A stretch of DNA of 64,000 nucleotides, taken from positions 36,729,516-36,793,515 of the forward strand of contig NC_052615.1 of assembly GCF_016545825.1 (NCBI RefSeq). The letters run 5' to 3'. The position numbers and the translations under genes were made by a program. Positions within the stretch are counted from its first letter, which is position 1. Each line of letters begins with the position of its first letter. The notes beneath the pieces were generated by a model. It was not told where the DNA came from. It was given only the letters and a program-made list of their open reading frames with translations, and ran no database searches. Of the stretch, positions 28,545 through 40,468 are shown one piece after another. This DNA comes from Eucalyptus grandis. Lineage: Eukaryota > Streptophyta > Magnoliopsida > Myrtales > Myrtaceae.

Positions 28545-28830
28545 TGTTAAATTTGATTAATATCACGAAAAATCACAAATTAGTACACTTATGATAAGCG
28601 GAGGGTAAAACCCTAAATGAGTATACCTATCAATTATCACGCGTGTCATTCAACTCAATAATTTGATGGTAAAAGTTAACGGAAACCGATATATAATAAA
28701 TTTGTCACGAGATATACCGATTTGTGATTTTTGGTGATAAAAAAGAATAATTTGAAATTTTTTTATTATAAATGTATCAATTTATAGTATTTTGTAGCAT
28801 CAATCCAAAAATAAAATGGTCTCTATATTT
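28545..28830. mobile_element. Decayed relative of the 36796-37311 element, opposite orientation
   Basis: The reverse complement of this stretch shares the order of words seen inside the element at 36796-37311: TCAAATTATTGAGTTGAATGACACG here against TCAAATTATTGAGTTAAATGACACG there, flanked by 'GGGTTTTACCCT' and 'GATATACC' text. It lacks clean ends and target duplication, so it is a rearranged or truncated copy. It lies about 0.6 kb upstream of transketolase copy 1. Confidence 0.55.
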
Positions 28831-28899
28831 ATCAAAAACAAGCTCTAAATTAGCCTCTCCGTCGCTTGAAATCCGGTGAAAAAATATACCGTGTTCGTG

Positions 28900-29412
28900 T
28901 TCATCTACTCGCGCCTCGCAAAAAATATGTTTATCGGGAATAATAATATTTTTGCGATTATTCCAAAGCACAAGCGAAGATAGAAAATGAAAAAAAAAAG
29001 AAAAGAATAAAAAAAGGAAAAGGAAAGAAGATAAAAAAAGTAAAAAGGAGCGAGGAAAGGTGGGGCGGCATTTTCCTAAAGCCGCGACGGTCAACGGCTG
29101 GGATGGGCTGAACCTCCCCGGATCTAACGGTCAGCTCCCCTCCTCACCTGCCCTCTTTTTTTCCCCTTCTTTGGTTAGACGGGAATTTCAACGCGGGCGG
29201 GGGGCGGGTGGGGCTCGTTTAAAACGACCCCCGTTTCCCCCATTTCTCTTCGTCGCCATCTCTCTCTCTCTCTACGATCGCCGAGCCACCGCCGAGAGGT
29301 GTAGAGAGAGAAACCCGCCGCCGCCGCCGCCGCCAACTACCTAACCTACCACACACACACTCTTCTCTCTCTTCGCCTGCCACTGGCAAGAACCGCCGCA
29401 GCGGCAAAGGCA
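28900..29412 (+). promoter_or_regulatory. Upstream region and leader of transketolase copy 1
   Basis: Changes from AT-rich spacer to GC-rich, gene-like DNA at about 29060. A (CT)n stretch lies near 29261-29274, a (CCG)n stretch near 29319-29332 and an (AC)n stretch near 29351-29360, then CAATG at the start codon. The leader is pyrimidine-rich, as in many photosynthesis genes. No TATA box could be assigned with confidence. Confidence 0.4.
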
Positions 29413-32400
29413 ATGACGTCCGCCTCGTCCCTGACCGTCTCCCAGGCCGTCCTGGCCCGATCCGCCTCCGCCCCCGCGGCGGCGCCGGCCAGTCCCCTCC
29501 TCCGACCGCCTCTCCGTCCCCTCCCCCGCCTCCCCACCTTCTCCGGCCTCAAGTCCTCCCCCGCCGCCGCCGCCCCCGCCGGCTCCGCCCACCGCCGGCT
29601 CCGCCGCCTCGCCGTCCCCGGCCGATCAGGGCCACCGCCGCCGTCGAGACCCTCGGCCCCGCCGCCGCCGCCGAGACCGCCCTCGTCGACAAGTCCGTCA
29701 ACACCATCCGGTTCCTGGCCATCGACTCAGTCGAGAAGGCCAACTCCGGTCACCCGGGCCTGCCCATGGGCTGCGCCCCGATCGGCCACGTCCTGTACGA
29801 CGAGGTCATGAGGTACAACCCCAAGAACCCCTACTGGTTCAACCGCGATCGGTTCGTGCTGTCGGCCGGGCACGGCTGCATGTTGCAGTACGCCCTGTTG
29901 CATCTCGCCGGCTACGACAGCGTCAAGGTAACCGTGCTGCTCCGGCTTTTGCCTCTCGTCTGATTGCTGAAATGGTTGCGCGTAACATCATTTGAATTGG
30001 CTTGTTTGGATCTGGGGAGGGTGACGATGACGTTGTCGATGCATCGAAGTGAAAGTGATCCGTGCTTTGTCTGTTCTCCGGAATTAGTTTTGTTTAGCTG
30101 ACTTTTTTTTTCTTGCGTGGTTTTGAGATATTCTTACATCTTGGGTTTCTGTCACCTTTTTTTTTTCTTGAATATAAGTATGTTGTTGTAGGATTGAGAA
30201 GAATGACAATTGTGAACGAATCTCGTTGTCTTTACTGTTTCTGTTAGTGCACCTTTTATCTGCAGCTCAATTTAAGGGGAAGAAAAGCCAAAAAATGAAA
30301 AAAATGATTTGACTTGCCAGATCTTTGAGCGATTTGACTTATTGTGTGTCTTGCGACATGGATTAGGAGGAGGATTTGAAGAGTTTCCGTCAATGGGGAA
30401 GCAAGACACCTGGGCATCCTGAGAACTTCGAGACACCCGGTATTGAAGTTACGACAGGTGAGGGAAATTCCTTTGAAACCATCCCTGTACCGGATGATGT
30501 TCTGATGTTGCCATGCCTGGCCTATAGCTTAGGAGTTTTACAATTAGTGTGGTGTCTGTGTTCAATGTAGGTCCACTTGGCCAAGGAATCGCCAATGCTG
30601 TTGGTTTGGCTCTTGCTGAGAAACATTTGGCTGCTCGTTTCAACAAACCGGACAATGAAATTGTCGACCACTACACGTAATATGCCAATTCTTCATTGCA
30701 TTCATTAGTTTGCTTGGATTTTACAGACTGTTGGTTGACTTAATGAATTTTGTCTTTGGGGGGCTCTTATTCTAGATATGCTGTTCTTGGAGATGGATGT
30801 CAAATGGAAGGCATTGCGAATGAAGCTTGTTCCCTCGCTGGGCACTGGGGACTTGGGAAGCTGATTGCCTTTTATGATGACAACCACATCTCCATTGATG
30901 GTAACACAGAGATTGCATTCACCGAGAATGTTGAGAAACGTTTTGAGGGTCTGGGTTGGCATGTTATATGGGTGAAAAATGGTAACACTGGTTATGATGA
31001 AATTCGTGCTGCCATCAAAGAAGCAAAGGCTGTTAAAGACAAGCCTACTTTGATTAAGGTTAGTTTTCCCCTGCCATTATGGATTTCTGTGGAATTCTCA
31101 AGTGATAAAGCTAGCTTTCCACTTTTACTGCATGGAAAAATTCTCTTTGGTTTCCCCTCTTTTTAAACTTTGATCTGCTAACTGAGAAGTACTTAAATGT
31201 TGAAACACAAACATGATCAGTTGCATGGGCACGTTCAGGGAGAGGACAACAATATAGCATACTGTAACCAGTGTTTTTACCTTGATTTGAATGCAATGCA
31301 ATTATTCTGGCATTTGATACTGAAAATACGCTGGTTTCTGCAGGTAACTACGACCATAGGTTATGGTTCACCTAACAAGTCCAACAGCTACAGTGTGCAT
31401 GGTAGTGCACTGGGCGCCAAGGAAGTTGATGCAACTAGGAATAACCTTGGTTGGCCATATGAGCCTTTCCATGTGCCTGAGGATGTTAAAAAGTGAGTAA
31501 ATAACAAAAAGCTCTTATGTCTATTATGTGAGGGAGAATGACATGGTATCCAAACTCGTTGATAATGTGTATGGTTTTTTGCAGGCACTGGAGTCGCCAT
31601 ACTCCTGTTGGTGCTGCTGTTGAAGCTGAATGGAATGCAAAATTTGCTGAATATGAGAAGAAATACAAGGATGAAGCTGCAGTGCTGAAATCTATCATTA
31701 AGGGTGAACTACCTGCTGGTTGGGAGAAAGCCCTGCCGGTGAGTATTTGCAGTAGATCGACAGAATTGTTTTCTAGTAGAAGTCATTATGCATTCTCTAC
31801 TTTGAGCTATACAGACACCTAATTATTTGAAAACCTATGCATTGCCGCCTTAAATGTGATCATAACTCTGTTTTTGTATTTTCTGAGTACCAATTCAGTT
31901 TAGCTTGAATCGATGAGCTTCAAAGTGTATAATCATCTAATGACATTATTCAATTTGTATTAAAAGCAAAAGTAGCGTCATTAACACTCTAGCAAAGTTT
32001 ATGGTTGCTGAACAAAACTTCCACATTTTTAAGATTCGTGGTGAGGCTAGTAAGTGTTCAGGTTTCTGATCCATGAAGTTGGTTGGTCAGAGGATCGGTC
32101 GACATCTATTCATGACAGCAAGTTTGTTGGTCTGGTAGTTTTCATTGTATGTCAACTGTAATAATTGAGGGTCCTGTCTTTTGCAATTCTCCAGACGTAC
32201 ACCCCAGAGATTCCAGCAGATGCTACCAGAAACCTCTCTCAACAATGCCTCAATGCCCTTGTGGATGTGGTGCCTGGTCTTCTTGGTGGAAGTGCAGATC
32301 TTGCTTCCTCCAACATGACTATTCTCAAAAAGTTCGGCAATTTCCAAAAGGATACCCCTGAGGAACGTAATGTTAGATTTGGTGTTAGGGAGCATGGAAT

Positions 32401-33154
32401 GGGGGCCATCTGCAATGGGATTGCTCTCCATAGCCCAGGACTCATCCCGTACTGTGCCACCTTCTTTGTCTTCACAGACTACATGAGGGCAGCGATGAGG
32501 ATCTCTGCGCTTGCTGAATCTGGGGTCATCTACGTCATGACCCACGATTCTATTGGTCTTGGAGAGGATGGGCCCACGCATCAGCCAGTTGAGCACTTGG
32601 CTAGCTTCCGTGCTATGCCAAACATTCTAATGCTCCGCCCAGCTGATGGGAATGAAACTGCTGGTGCATACAAGGTTGCTATTGTAAACAGGAAGAGACC
32701 TTCCGTCCTCGCTCTCTCCAGGCAAAAGCTTCCCAACCTTCCTGGAACCTCCATCGAAGGAGTTGAGAAGGGAGGTTATGTCATCTCTGACAATTCCTCA
32801 GGCAACAAGCCAGATGTTATTCTGATTGGAACTGGTTCTGAGTTGGAAATTGCTGCAAAAGCAGCCGATGAGCTCAGGAAGGAAGGCAAGACTGTGAGGG
32901 TTGCGTCCTTCATTTCTTGGGAACTATTTGACGAGCAATCTCCTGAGTACAAGGAGAGTGTGTTGCCTTCTGGTGTAACAGCTAGAGTCAGCATCGAAGC
33001 TGGATCGACTTTTGGGTGGGAGAAGATCGTTGGAAGCAAAGGTAAGGCTATTGGAATCGACAGATTCGGTGCCAGTGCTCCGGCAGGTAAATTATACAAG
33101 GAATTCGGCATTACTGTGGAGGCGGTCATTGCTGCAGCCAAGCAAGTGTCTTAG
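29413..33154 (+). CDS. TKL: Transketolase, plastid, copy 1 (frame break in exon 1)
   Basis: Thiamine-diphosphate enzyme of the Calvin cycle and pentose phosphate pathway. Seven exons with GT-AG introns: 29413-29927, 30367-30457, 30571-30676, 30776-31058, 31344-31492, 31585-31738 and 32195-33154. Exon phases match copy 2 exactly. All core motifs are intact: SGHPGLPMG with its histidine, the thiamine-binding GDGCQMEG, and REHGMG with the catalytic glutamate in exon 7. The oddity is in exon 1. The transit peptide starting at 29413 ([16 protein letters not shown], like copy 2) is in one frame, while the enzyme core from [12 protein letters not shown] onward (about 29619) is in another. Exon 1 is 515 nt, not a multiple of three. 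The slip falls in a C/G run at about 29614-29622 and needs one missing or two extra bases. It could be a real mutation that kills or shortens the product, or a sequence error in GC-rich DNA. Confidence 0.86.
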
Positions 33155-34900
33155 ACTAAGTAATAGCCTGTTTATCTTGTTTTTTTTCTTGGGATTGGGT
33201 TTTGGAGAAGAGCTTAAGATGGAGACGCCGCCCAAGAGATCCTCACGAGGTCTCTTATGCTTTAATAAAGGAGCAATAAGAAGTTTTCGACCGCTTAAAT
33301 TTCCTTAATGCAGCAAAGCGTAGATTTAGAATGGAGTTGATTGAGTAGCATTGCACTTGTAAAAACACCTGGAGCTTCTTCTTGAGATTTGTATCGACTT
33401 GTGGCCGATTCACTTTAAGCATATTTATCCTCCATGTCCATCCTTTTGCATGACTACAATTCAGCAAAACCCTGTTTCCTGTTTGGATTTGAAGCTTGAA
33501 TATTCAAATCTTTATTGATCCTGGCTGTGTTCTTTTTCTAAGTCATGAGGATTTTGATGGGTATGACTTATCTTTCTCCACGTGGCTTGAGGCACACTGA
33601 ACAAAGCGGACGAACAGACGTCTTTTCTGGGAAAAGCCTAGCATTGCTCCAGGAAATTGTTTACCATGTTCGTAAATGATCCATGCTTAAATATCTTATT
33701 TCTTGTTGAAGACGACATTGACGAGTCTCGTTCTAACGGGGCTGAAATTAAAACTTTCAATGGCACATTGAAATATTTCATACTCTTCACACTCCAACAC
33801 GTTGCTAAGAGGAAGCACAGCCCAGAGATGCAGACTATTTTTCCACTTCGGACTTAGCTCTCTTAGAAGAATAAGGCCACGTTGAATATGTTAACATAAA
33901 AATAAATGACGCGGGGCATCGAGCTCTGTCGATAAGCTGTCAAGCTCAACTCATGTTTCGCCAATTGAACTAACTCATTCGCTACTCAAGCAAGGAAAGC
34001 CGATTTGGCTACAATTTAATTATGTGGGTTCAAAGATGAAGTTACCGATTATACAACATAATTGTGGATTTACAAGACTTTTTGTCAATTCCAAGACCCC
34101 CAATCAACTACCTAATGATCGGAGATTGTTCTGGTTCATTTCTATCGCTATTTGATGGTCTTCTACTATGACTATTCGGTTTCCAATGCTGGCGCATGAA
34201 TTTGAAAGAGTCAAAGTACAAGTTTTTAAGTGTTTCAATGCAATTTTCACTTCCTGGGTCTTTATTGTGTTTTTGGTTCCTATGCTTTTAATATTTGGGT
34301 AGTTCCATGTCTTTAAATATTTGGCTATTTCCTAGGCTTTAATTTCTCTATAAATAGATTTGTAATTTCATTTGTAAAAGGGACATGGCTTGAATATTGA
34401 GATTATATGAGATTTTTCTTCATGTAAGCAAATTTCTATCCCATTTTTTATCCTTAGAAAGCAGATTTTTCTTGGTGGTGAATTAAGAAGCCTTTTATCT
34501 TGATTGATGGTTTTTCCCTTAGGCCTTAGTGATGAGCTTCTCCAATTCCGAAATTTTTAAGTCTTGGCCAGTGATTTGTCTTTTAAGTCTTGGTGGTGAA
34601 CTTCGTTAATCCCAATTTTTATCGTTAGCTGGTGATGCATCCTTTAGACCTTGGTGATGATCGTAATTCATCCTTTATCACCCAAAATGTTTTTGCCTAC
34701 TCCACACTTGCATCAATAAATCCATATATAGTCTTCGAAAATATGTTGCTAGGATAACCCAAATGAACAAATTTTGAAAGTCGTGACATTTTAAGTAATC
34801 CGCTGACAAATAATGACATTAAAGTGCGTACCGTACGAAAGTTATGGCGCAATTCCTGTCATCTTCCCAGACAGTCAACCCTTGATGCAAATTCAAGATT
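33155..34900. other. 3' flank of transketolase copy 1 and spacer
   Basis: The first 300 bp or so are 3' untranslated region, with an AATAAA-like signal near 33263. Around 34220-34690 the DNA looks LTR-like, with CTCTATAAATAGA near 34350 and pyrimidine-rich flanks, but no pair or ends could be defined. No gene recognised. Confidence 0.4.
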
Positions 34901-34959
34901 AGTTGCTGAAAGGGTAAAATGAATACTTAGAAATTGGTATGGTCCCCTAAAAAATTCCC

Positions 34960-35195
34960 AACTAGGTTTAGTCTCAATTTTGCCTTAAACTTATTTTGAC
35001 TAAAAAGAAGAAAATCTCAGGTCTAGTCCAAAACAATTTAGTCTAAAAAAAAAACCAAACCTTTAGGTCTAGTTTCAAATCTTCCCCAAACTTTTTTTAT
35101 CTAAAAAAAGTCCCAAACTTTAATTCTAGCTCCAAATCTCCCCTAAACCTTTTTTTTTTTCCTTAAAAAAATTACAAAACTTCAATCAAGTCTCA
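34960..35195. repeat. Degenerate tandem repeat of about 50-60 bp
   Basis: Four to five imperfect units, each with a 'TCTAGTCTCAAATCTTCCCCAAAC' type of phrase followed by a run of T and 'TCTAAAAAAAG'. Typical of decayed simple repeats or transposon arms. Confidence 0.6.
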
Positions 35196-36786
35196 AGTCT
35201 GTCTTTGTTGGCCATTCGCTCAAAAATTGCCATTACTTATTTGACTTATCCATATTAGAAAGGTGATGTGGAAAATTATCTACAAAATGAAACTATTCTT
35301 TGATATGAAAATTAGGGAAATTTGGGACGACTGATGGCGAATGGACATGTGACATAAGAAATTTTATTCGTGGTTCATAATGTTTAGAATATTAGGTTAC
35401 CGAGAGTTATTGAGGAAATACAATTAGTTAGTAATTGTCAAAGGGGACTAATACACTCCAAAATATGTATCGAATAATTCTCAAACATTAAAATTTTACT
35501 GAGTTTGTGTCCCTATTGTTTTATATATTTTGTTAATAATTTTAATAGTTTCAAAATAATTTTCTAATTTATTAGCGTTTCAAATGAATATCAAATTCCC
35601 TATTTATTTCCTACAATGTAAAGCATTTATTCAAAATAACTCAATATCTCCATCTTTTCAACCAAACCAGGCCATTTGTCGCCATTTTAGCTTGAATTAA
35701 TGTTTTAGTTCTGGCCTTATTATTGCCCACATATCCTTAATTGAATATGTTGAACCTAGCTCTTGTGACCTCATGCAAGACATACTATTTTTTAACCTTA
35801 GTAACTTTATGTTCACTATAAACTCTAGTTAATTGACATTATTATTTCTAACCTAAGCTGATAAATGTGACTTCAAGCTACTTTTCAATATAGAATAAAT
35901 GTTGAAGACAAGAGATTAAGTACCTTTTCCCTTCCTCTTGGGCGTGTTACATCTTCTTCACATCTTCAGGTTAATTTTTTTTTTTCTATTCCACTCTTTT
36001 ACAACAAAATCACAGTCCAAACTGTTTTTCAATCTCGTATTTTACAAGGTATATTCATGGATTTCCCTTTCTTTTGATCAAATTAGCTTTGTTGTTTTAT
36101 AAAGAATGAGGCTTGTTAATTTTAGAATTTATTTTGATTTCAAGGTGATTGGAGGCTTGCTTTTTTGAAGCTGTCACTCTAGTTAAGTGAAAACTCTAGG
36201 AACTAAGTTAGAATGATATATTTAATATTCTTGAGCTTGGTTGATTGATTGTTTGTTTATTTAGTTTAGATTTTACTTCATGTGTGATTTAGTCTCAAAA
36301 ATTGTATGTTAAGCTATTGTAATCATTGGGCTTGAAATGAAAAGCTTTCCACATTTCTAGAATGTCTTTAAGAGATTACTAAAAGGTTTTGTTGCATCTT
36401 GAATGAGAGAAATGTGAAAATGGTAAAACTAGGCATAAAAAGGTTATCTTGATAAATTCATGATTAGGTTAGGTGCAATTTCCAAATTTAGAGAAGTGAG
36501 AGGGGGTTGTTGACAGGCTTATTGATGAGTTTTAGTGTTAATTAGTGAGTTATTAAGTAAGATAATTTAAAGGAAATCAAACTATTTTAAAAAAAAATTG
36601 AGTTTAGAAGTTTTATGGGCAAATTTGTGATTTCACCAAGTTGAGGGACAAATTTGGAAAATTGAAAGTTCTTGAGATTGTTCATAGCATGGGAAACCTT
36701 ATTATGATAGGTGATTAAGTTATTTTTAGAGTTAATTACATAGTCTAGACAACATGTCTGTTAACTGGGTTGTTTTGATATTCTTA
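35196..36786. other. AT-rich intergenic DNA
   Basis: No gene, RNA or clear transposon seen on either strand. Confidence 0.5.
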
Positions 36787-36795
36787 TAAAATATA

Positions 36796-37311
36796 GGGTT
36801 AATACCCTAAAAAACCCAAAACTGATACATCTGTGACAAATTTACCCAAAACTATTTTTTTTACCACTAAAAACCCCAAACTGGTATACCTTTGACAAAT
36901 TTACCCAAAACCGGTACACTTGTGATAAATTTACCCTCTGTTAATTTTCGTTAAATTTTATTGTCAAATTATTGAGTTAAATGACACGTGACGGTTAACT
37001 GATATACCAATTTGAAATTTTACGCTTTGTTTGTCACAGTTTACAATTTTTGTGTTTTTTTTTTTGTGGCATTAATCCAATTTAGCGGAGAGTATATTTG
37101 TCACAAATTTACCAGTTTGGGTTTTTTTGTGGTCGAATAAATTAGTTTGGGATAAATTTGTCATAAATGTACAAATTTAGAGTTTTTTTATGGTTAGTCG
37201 GGGTAAATTTGTCACAGGTGTACCGGTTTGGAGTTTTTTATAGTCAAAAAAATAGTTTGGGGTAAATTTATCACATGTGTACCAATTTGGGGTTTTTCAG
37301 GGTATTAACCC
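36796..37311. mobile_element. Mutator-like MITE with perfect 9-bp target duplication, 516 bp
   Basis: Identical flanks TAAAATATA at 36787-36795 and 37312-37320. The ends GGGTTAATACCCT and, on the other strand, GGGTTAATACCCT match for the first 13 bases, and the inverted repeats run for roughly 100 bp or more. Each arm also contains short internal direct repeats of 'GACAAATTTACCCAAAAC', so the arms are themselves built from tandem units. No ORF of note. Confidence 0.86.
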
Positions 37312-37320
37312 TAAAATATA

Positions 37321-39087
37321 TGGTGTGTCTATTATATAAATAAAATATCAGTATGTCTTAAATAACAAAAGAATAGCTTTTAGATATGGCTTGGTTGAAT
37401 GACATTAAAAAGTTAGGGGCATGATTATAAAATGAAGAATTTTATTAGGACAATTGTCTAATTATAAGAATTTGGAATTATAGAAGATAATCCTTAATTT
37501 TTGTGGTAAAAGTGAACTTAATTAAGGGTGATTTTTAAAAAAATTGAAAATTTATATGAGTTACTTAAATGATGGAGTAGCAGTGTCTAGTGCCATATAG
37601 ATATCAAGAATTAATGAATTTGTAAAAGTTTTCTACCAAATAATGCAAGAAGGTTTACTATTTAAAATGTACGTCATTAATAGATTATCACGATGGATAT
37701 GAGAAATGCCGAGAGATTAACGTATTGTTATTTACAATTGTAGATACTAAAAAATGTGGCATTTATTGTGCTGTAATTAATTGTGTGTAATTAATGCCAT
37801 ATAATAAAGACATTTATCACGGTTTATTAGTTAGCAAGCGAATTCCCTTGTATGAATATGTGTGTGAGACTTTGGAGTTAATCAAATGTTCTATTGTATG
37901 AACCGTTTCTCTATAAGATTGAAATGACATGAAATCTTATGATAACATGGTCATGTAGTTATGGTATGATTGTGAAGCCATGGTATGATTTTAAAAATTA
38001 CCAGCATCATGCTGATGTACAATGATGTATTAGTTCTCATTAATGTAGAAGACACTCTTCATGGATAGACTAAGTGGTGTGACAAATGGGTGTATATGAT
38101 TCCTTCTCTTATGAGTTGGTGGTGACGATGCCTCGTTAGTTGAGATGCCTTCGGAATTGAGTTGGTGTTGATAAGTGATGAGTACGAACTCATATTTATA
38201 AATTGATGAGATGTTATGGGCATTTGGGATATATAATATGTGTGATTGATGTTATGCATTGTTGTTGTTTCATCGACATGTCAAGATAGGAAAGACAATA
38301 TTCTTATTCCTGCACTCATTAAACATAGTTGTTTATGCTACATTTGAACTCACGATTTTTGTTGATACCAAGTTTGAATGATAGGTGGATCTCATTCTTT
38401 AGACACAGGGATTTTCTTTATTGGGTTTTGGCTCATTAATTTATTTTTTGAATATGTAGGATGGATCTCCCATCATTGCTACTTTTTGGAGCTTCCATGC
38501 ATTATGAATGTGTTTATGAAAGTGTGTTTATACTCGAGTCAACGACTGTATATACGAAGTGTACTTCCACTGATTTGTTGCTTGGTACTTGAATATCGAG
38601 AGTGAACTAGTTAGACCGTTGAGGGGATTTGGTGGCTAAGGCAACGAGTCAACAGGCAAAATATCAACGTGTAGTGGATAGTTTGATTTTTGTATAGGCG
38701 GGCTTTTGGGACAGTGGAGTACACTATTAAAATTAGCATACACCGACCATTTCCAGGTGTTATGCATTTTATGTTTTGTTTGCATATTATAGTGTAATAC
38801 TGATGTTAATAAAAAGAAGATCCATATATATTTTACTTAAATGCTCATAATAATTAGAGAGTAATAACTGGAAAAAAAAAACAGGTGTTGCGCACGATAT
38901 TTTGAGGTGTCCCAGACAAAAGGCTAATGACAGCAAACTTAAGATTAGAGTTAAAGATCGAGGTAGGTTTAGAACCTAAAGTTTGGAATTTTTTTATTAG
39001 GTTTAGAACCTAAAGTTTGGTACTTTTTTTTTATTAGGACCGGATGTAAAGTCTGATTTTGTTAGGCGGAGAAAATTTGAGGACAAT
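37321..39087. other. Intergenic DNA with a short direct repeat
   Basis: No gene recognised. Near 38964-39021 the phrase AGGTTTAGAACCTAAAGTTTGG occurs twice in tandem (first copy from about 38964, second from about 38999). The rest resembles degraded retroelement DNA but has no readable protein. Confidence 0.4.
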
Positions 39088-39090
39088 TTA

Positions 39091-39846
39091 GGGTGCGTTT
39101 GTTTGTGTTTTTGTTTAAAAATTGTTCAAGGGAACGAGAAATAGAAAAAAGTGTTTCTGTTAGGGGAACAATTTTGAACAAAAACGCGTTTTTAAACTTG
39201 TTTGCAGGGAATAAAAAATAAACGAAACATGTTTGGTAAATTTGGATAATTTTTTTTTTTTTATTTTTCCTTTTTTTCTTTTTCATTTTTCATTTTTCTT
39301 CTTTTGGCCGGCGGCCGGCGAGGGTCGGCCTCGCCTTGATCTGCGCGAGGCCGAGCTCGCCCGGCGGTGGGCGGCGCGGCCTCGCCGGCCACCGCCGAGC
39401 GTGCCGACTCGCCCAGATCCGGCGAGGCCGAGGCTCGCCGCCGCTGGCGAGCTCGGCCTCACCGGATGGGCGAGATCGAGCTTGCCCGGGTCGGCGCGAG
39501 GTCGGCCTCGCCTTGATCGGCGAGGCGAGCTCGCCTAACGGCGGCGAGGCGCGGCCTCGCCGGCCACCGCCCGCGACGCCGAGGCTCGCGGGGACGCGAG
39601 CCTCGCCGTGGCCGGGCGAGGCCTTGCCCTCATCGGCGGTCGCCAGGCCATGGCAGGGCGGCGCCAAAAGAAAAAGAACAAGAAAATAAGAGAAAAAGAA
39701 AAAAAAAATAAGTGTTTCAAAAGTGTTTGAAACAAGAAATACAAAATTTGTGTTTTTTGTTTTTTTTTTTTTGTTTAAGGAACAAAAGAACAAAAAAACA
39801 GAAAAAGTGTTTAAAAACACAAAAAGAAATACAAACAAACAGGCCC
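39091..39846. mobile_element. PIF/Harbinger-like MITE with GC-rich core, 756 bp
   Basis: Flanked by TTA on both sides (39088-39090 and 39847-39849). The left end GGGTGCGTTTGTTTGTG and the reverse complement of the right end, GGGCCTGTTTGTTTGTA, are good inverted repeats. They continue with 'TTTTTGTT'-rich arms and AAAAAGTGTTT words. The core at about 39306-39655 is extremely GC-rich, made of GGCGAGG/CCTCGCC words very like the core of the element at 18137-19007. Several overlapping ORFs over it are by-products of this composition. Confidence 0.75.
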
Positions 39847-39849
39847 TTA

Positions 39850-40468
39850 ATTATTCAACCAAAAAATGGGACCCACGAGTGCCCAATTATGTTGGACGGG
39901 GGAAAGGGAGAGGTTGACCCATTTGTTACCGGGTTTTGTGGTGGCCGTCGCTTAAGCTCTCAGCTCCTTTTTGCCTCCCCTTCTCTATCCTCCATCGCCA
40001 TCTCCATCGCCACCCAATAAACCCCCCACCAAAGATGCCATGGTATATGCTTCGAGTTCATATATACAAGGCATCCTACGAACTTGAAATCCAAAGCATA
40101 TTCAGCACGCGCTTGTGCATATTCTTTCTGGAAAAAGTAAAATATGCGTGCATATAGAATTGAGCGGTCCTCGTCTTCAAGAAAGCATGACACGGCCTGA
40201 TTATTTTACTCAGCAAGGTAATATTTAAAGTGACGACTCGACTGAAGAAAGATCCACCCTCACGTGATTCTTGTTTAGAGGTTCGAATCCCGCACGTTCG
40301 AAACCTGAACTCCGGGGCAACTCAGACTGAAGAAGGCTTGCAACTTTCAGCACTTTAGTGGGATCATGGTAACTGGCTAACTTATCCTGAGATAACTTGT
40401 TCGAGAATCAGTCGGCGATTCTACTGCAACAAAGGTCCGGCATGGGACATTCAAGTCGAGCATTCTGG
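39850..40468. other. Intergenic DNA, no supported gene
   Basis: Spacer between the MITE and the tandem array. A tRNA B-box-like GGTTCGAATCC occurs at about 40280-40290, but no A box or cloverleaf could be drawn around it. Confidence 0.45.

Noticed and set aside
39233..39838. Long overlapping ORFs up to 182 aa
   Set aside because: Same cause, inside the GC-rich core of the Harbinger-like element.
40255..40330. Possible tRNA or tRNA-derived SINE from a GGTTCGAATCC B box
   Set aside because: No A box at the right distance and no cloverleaf can be folded by eye.
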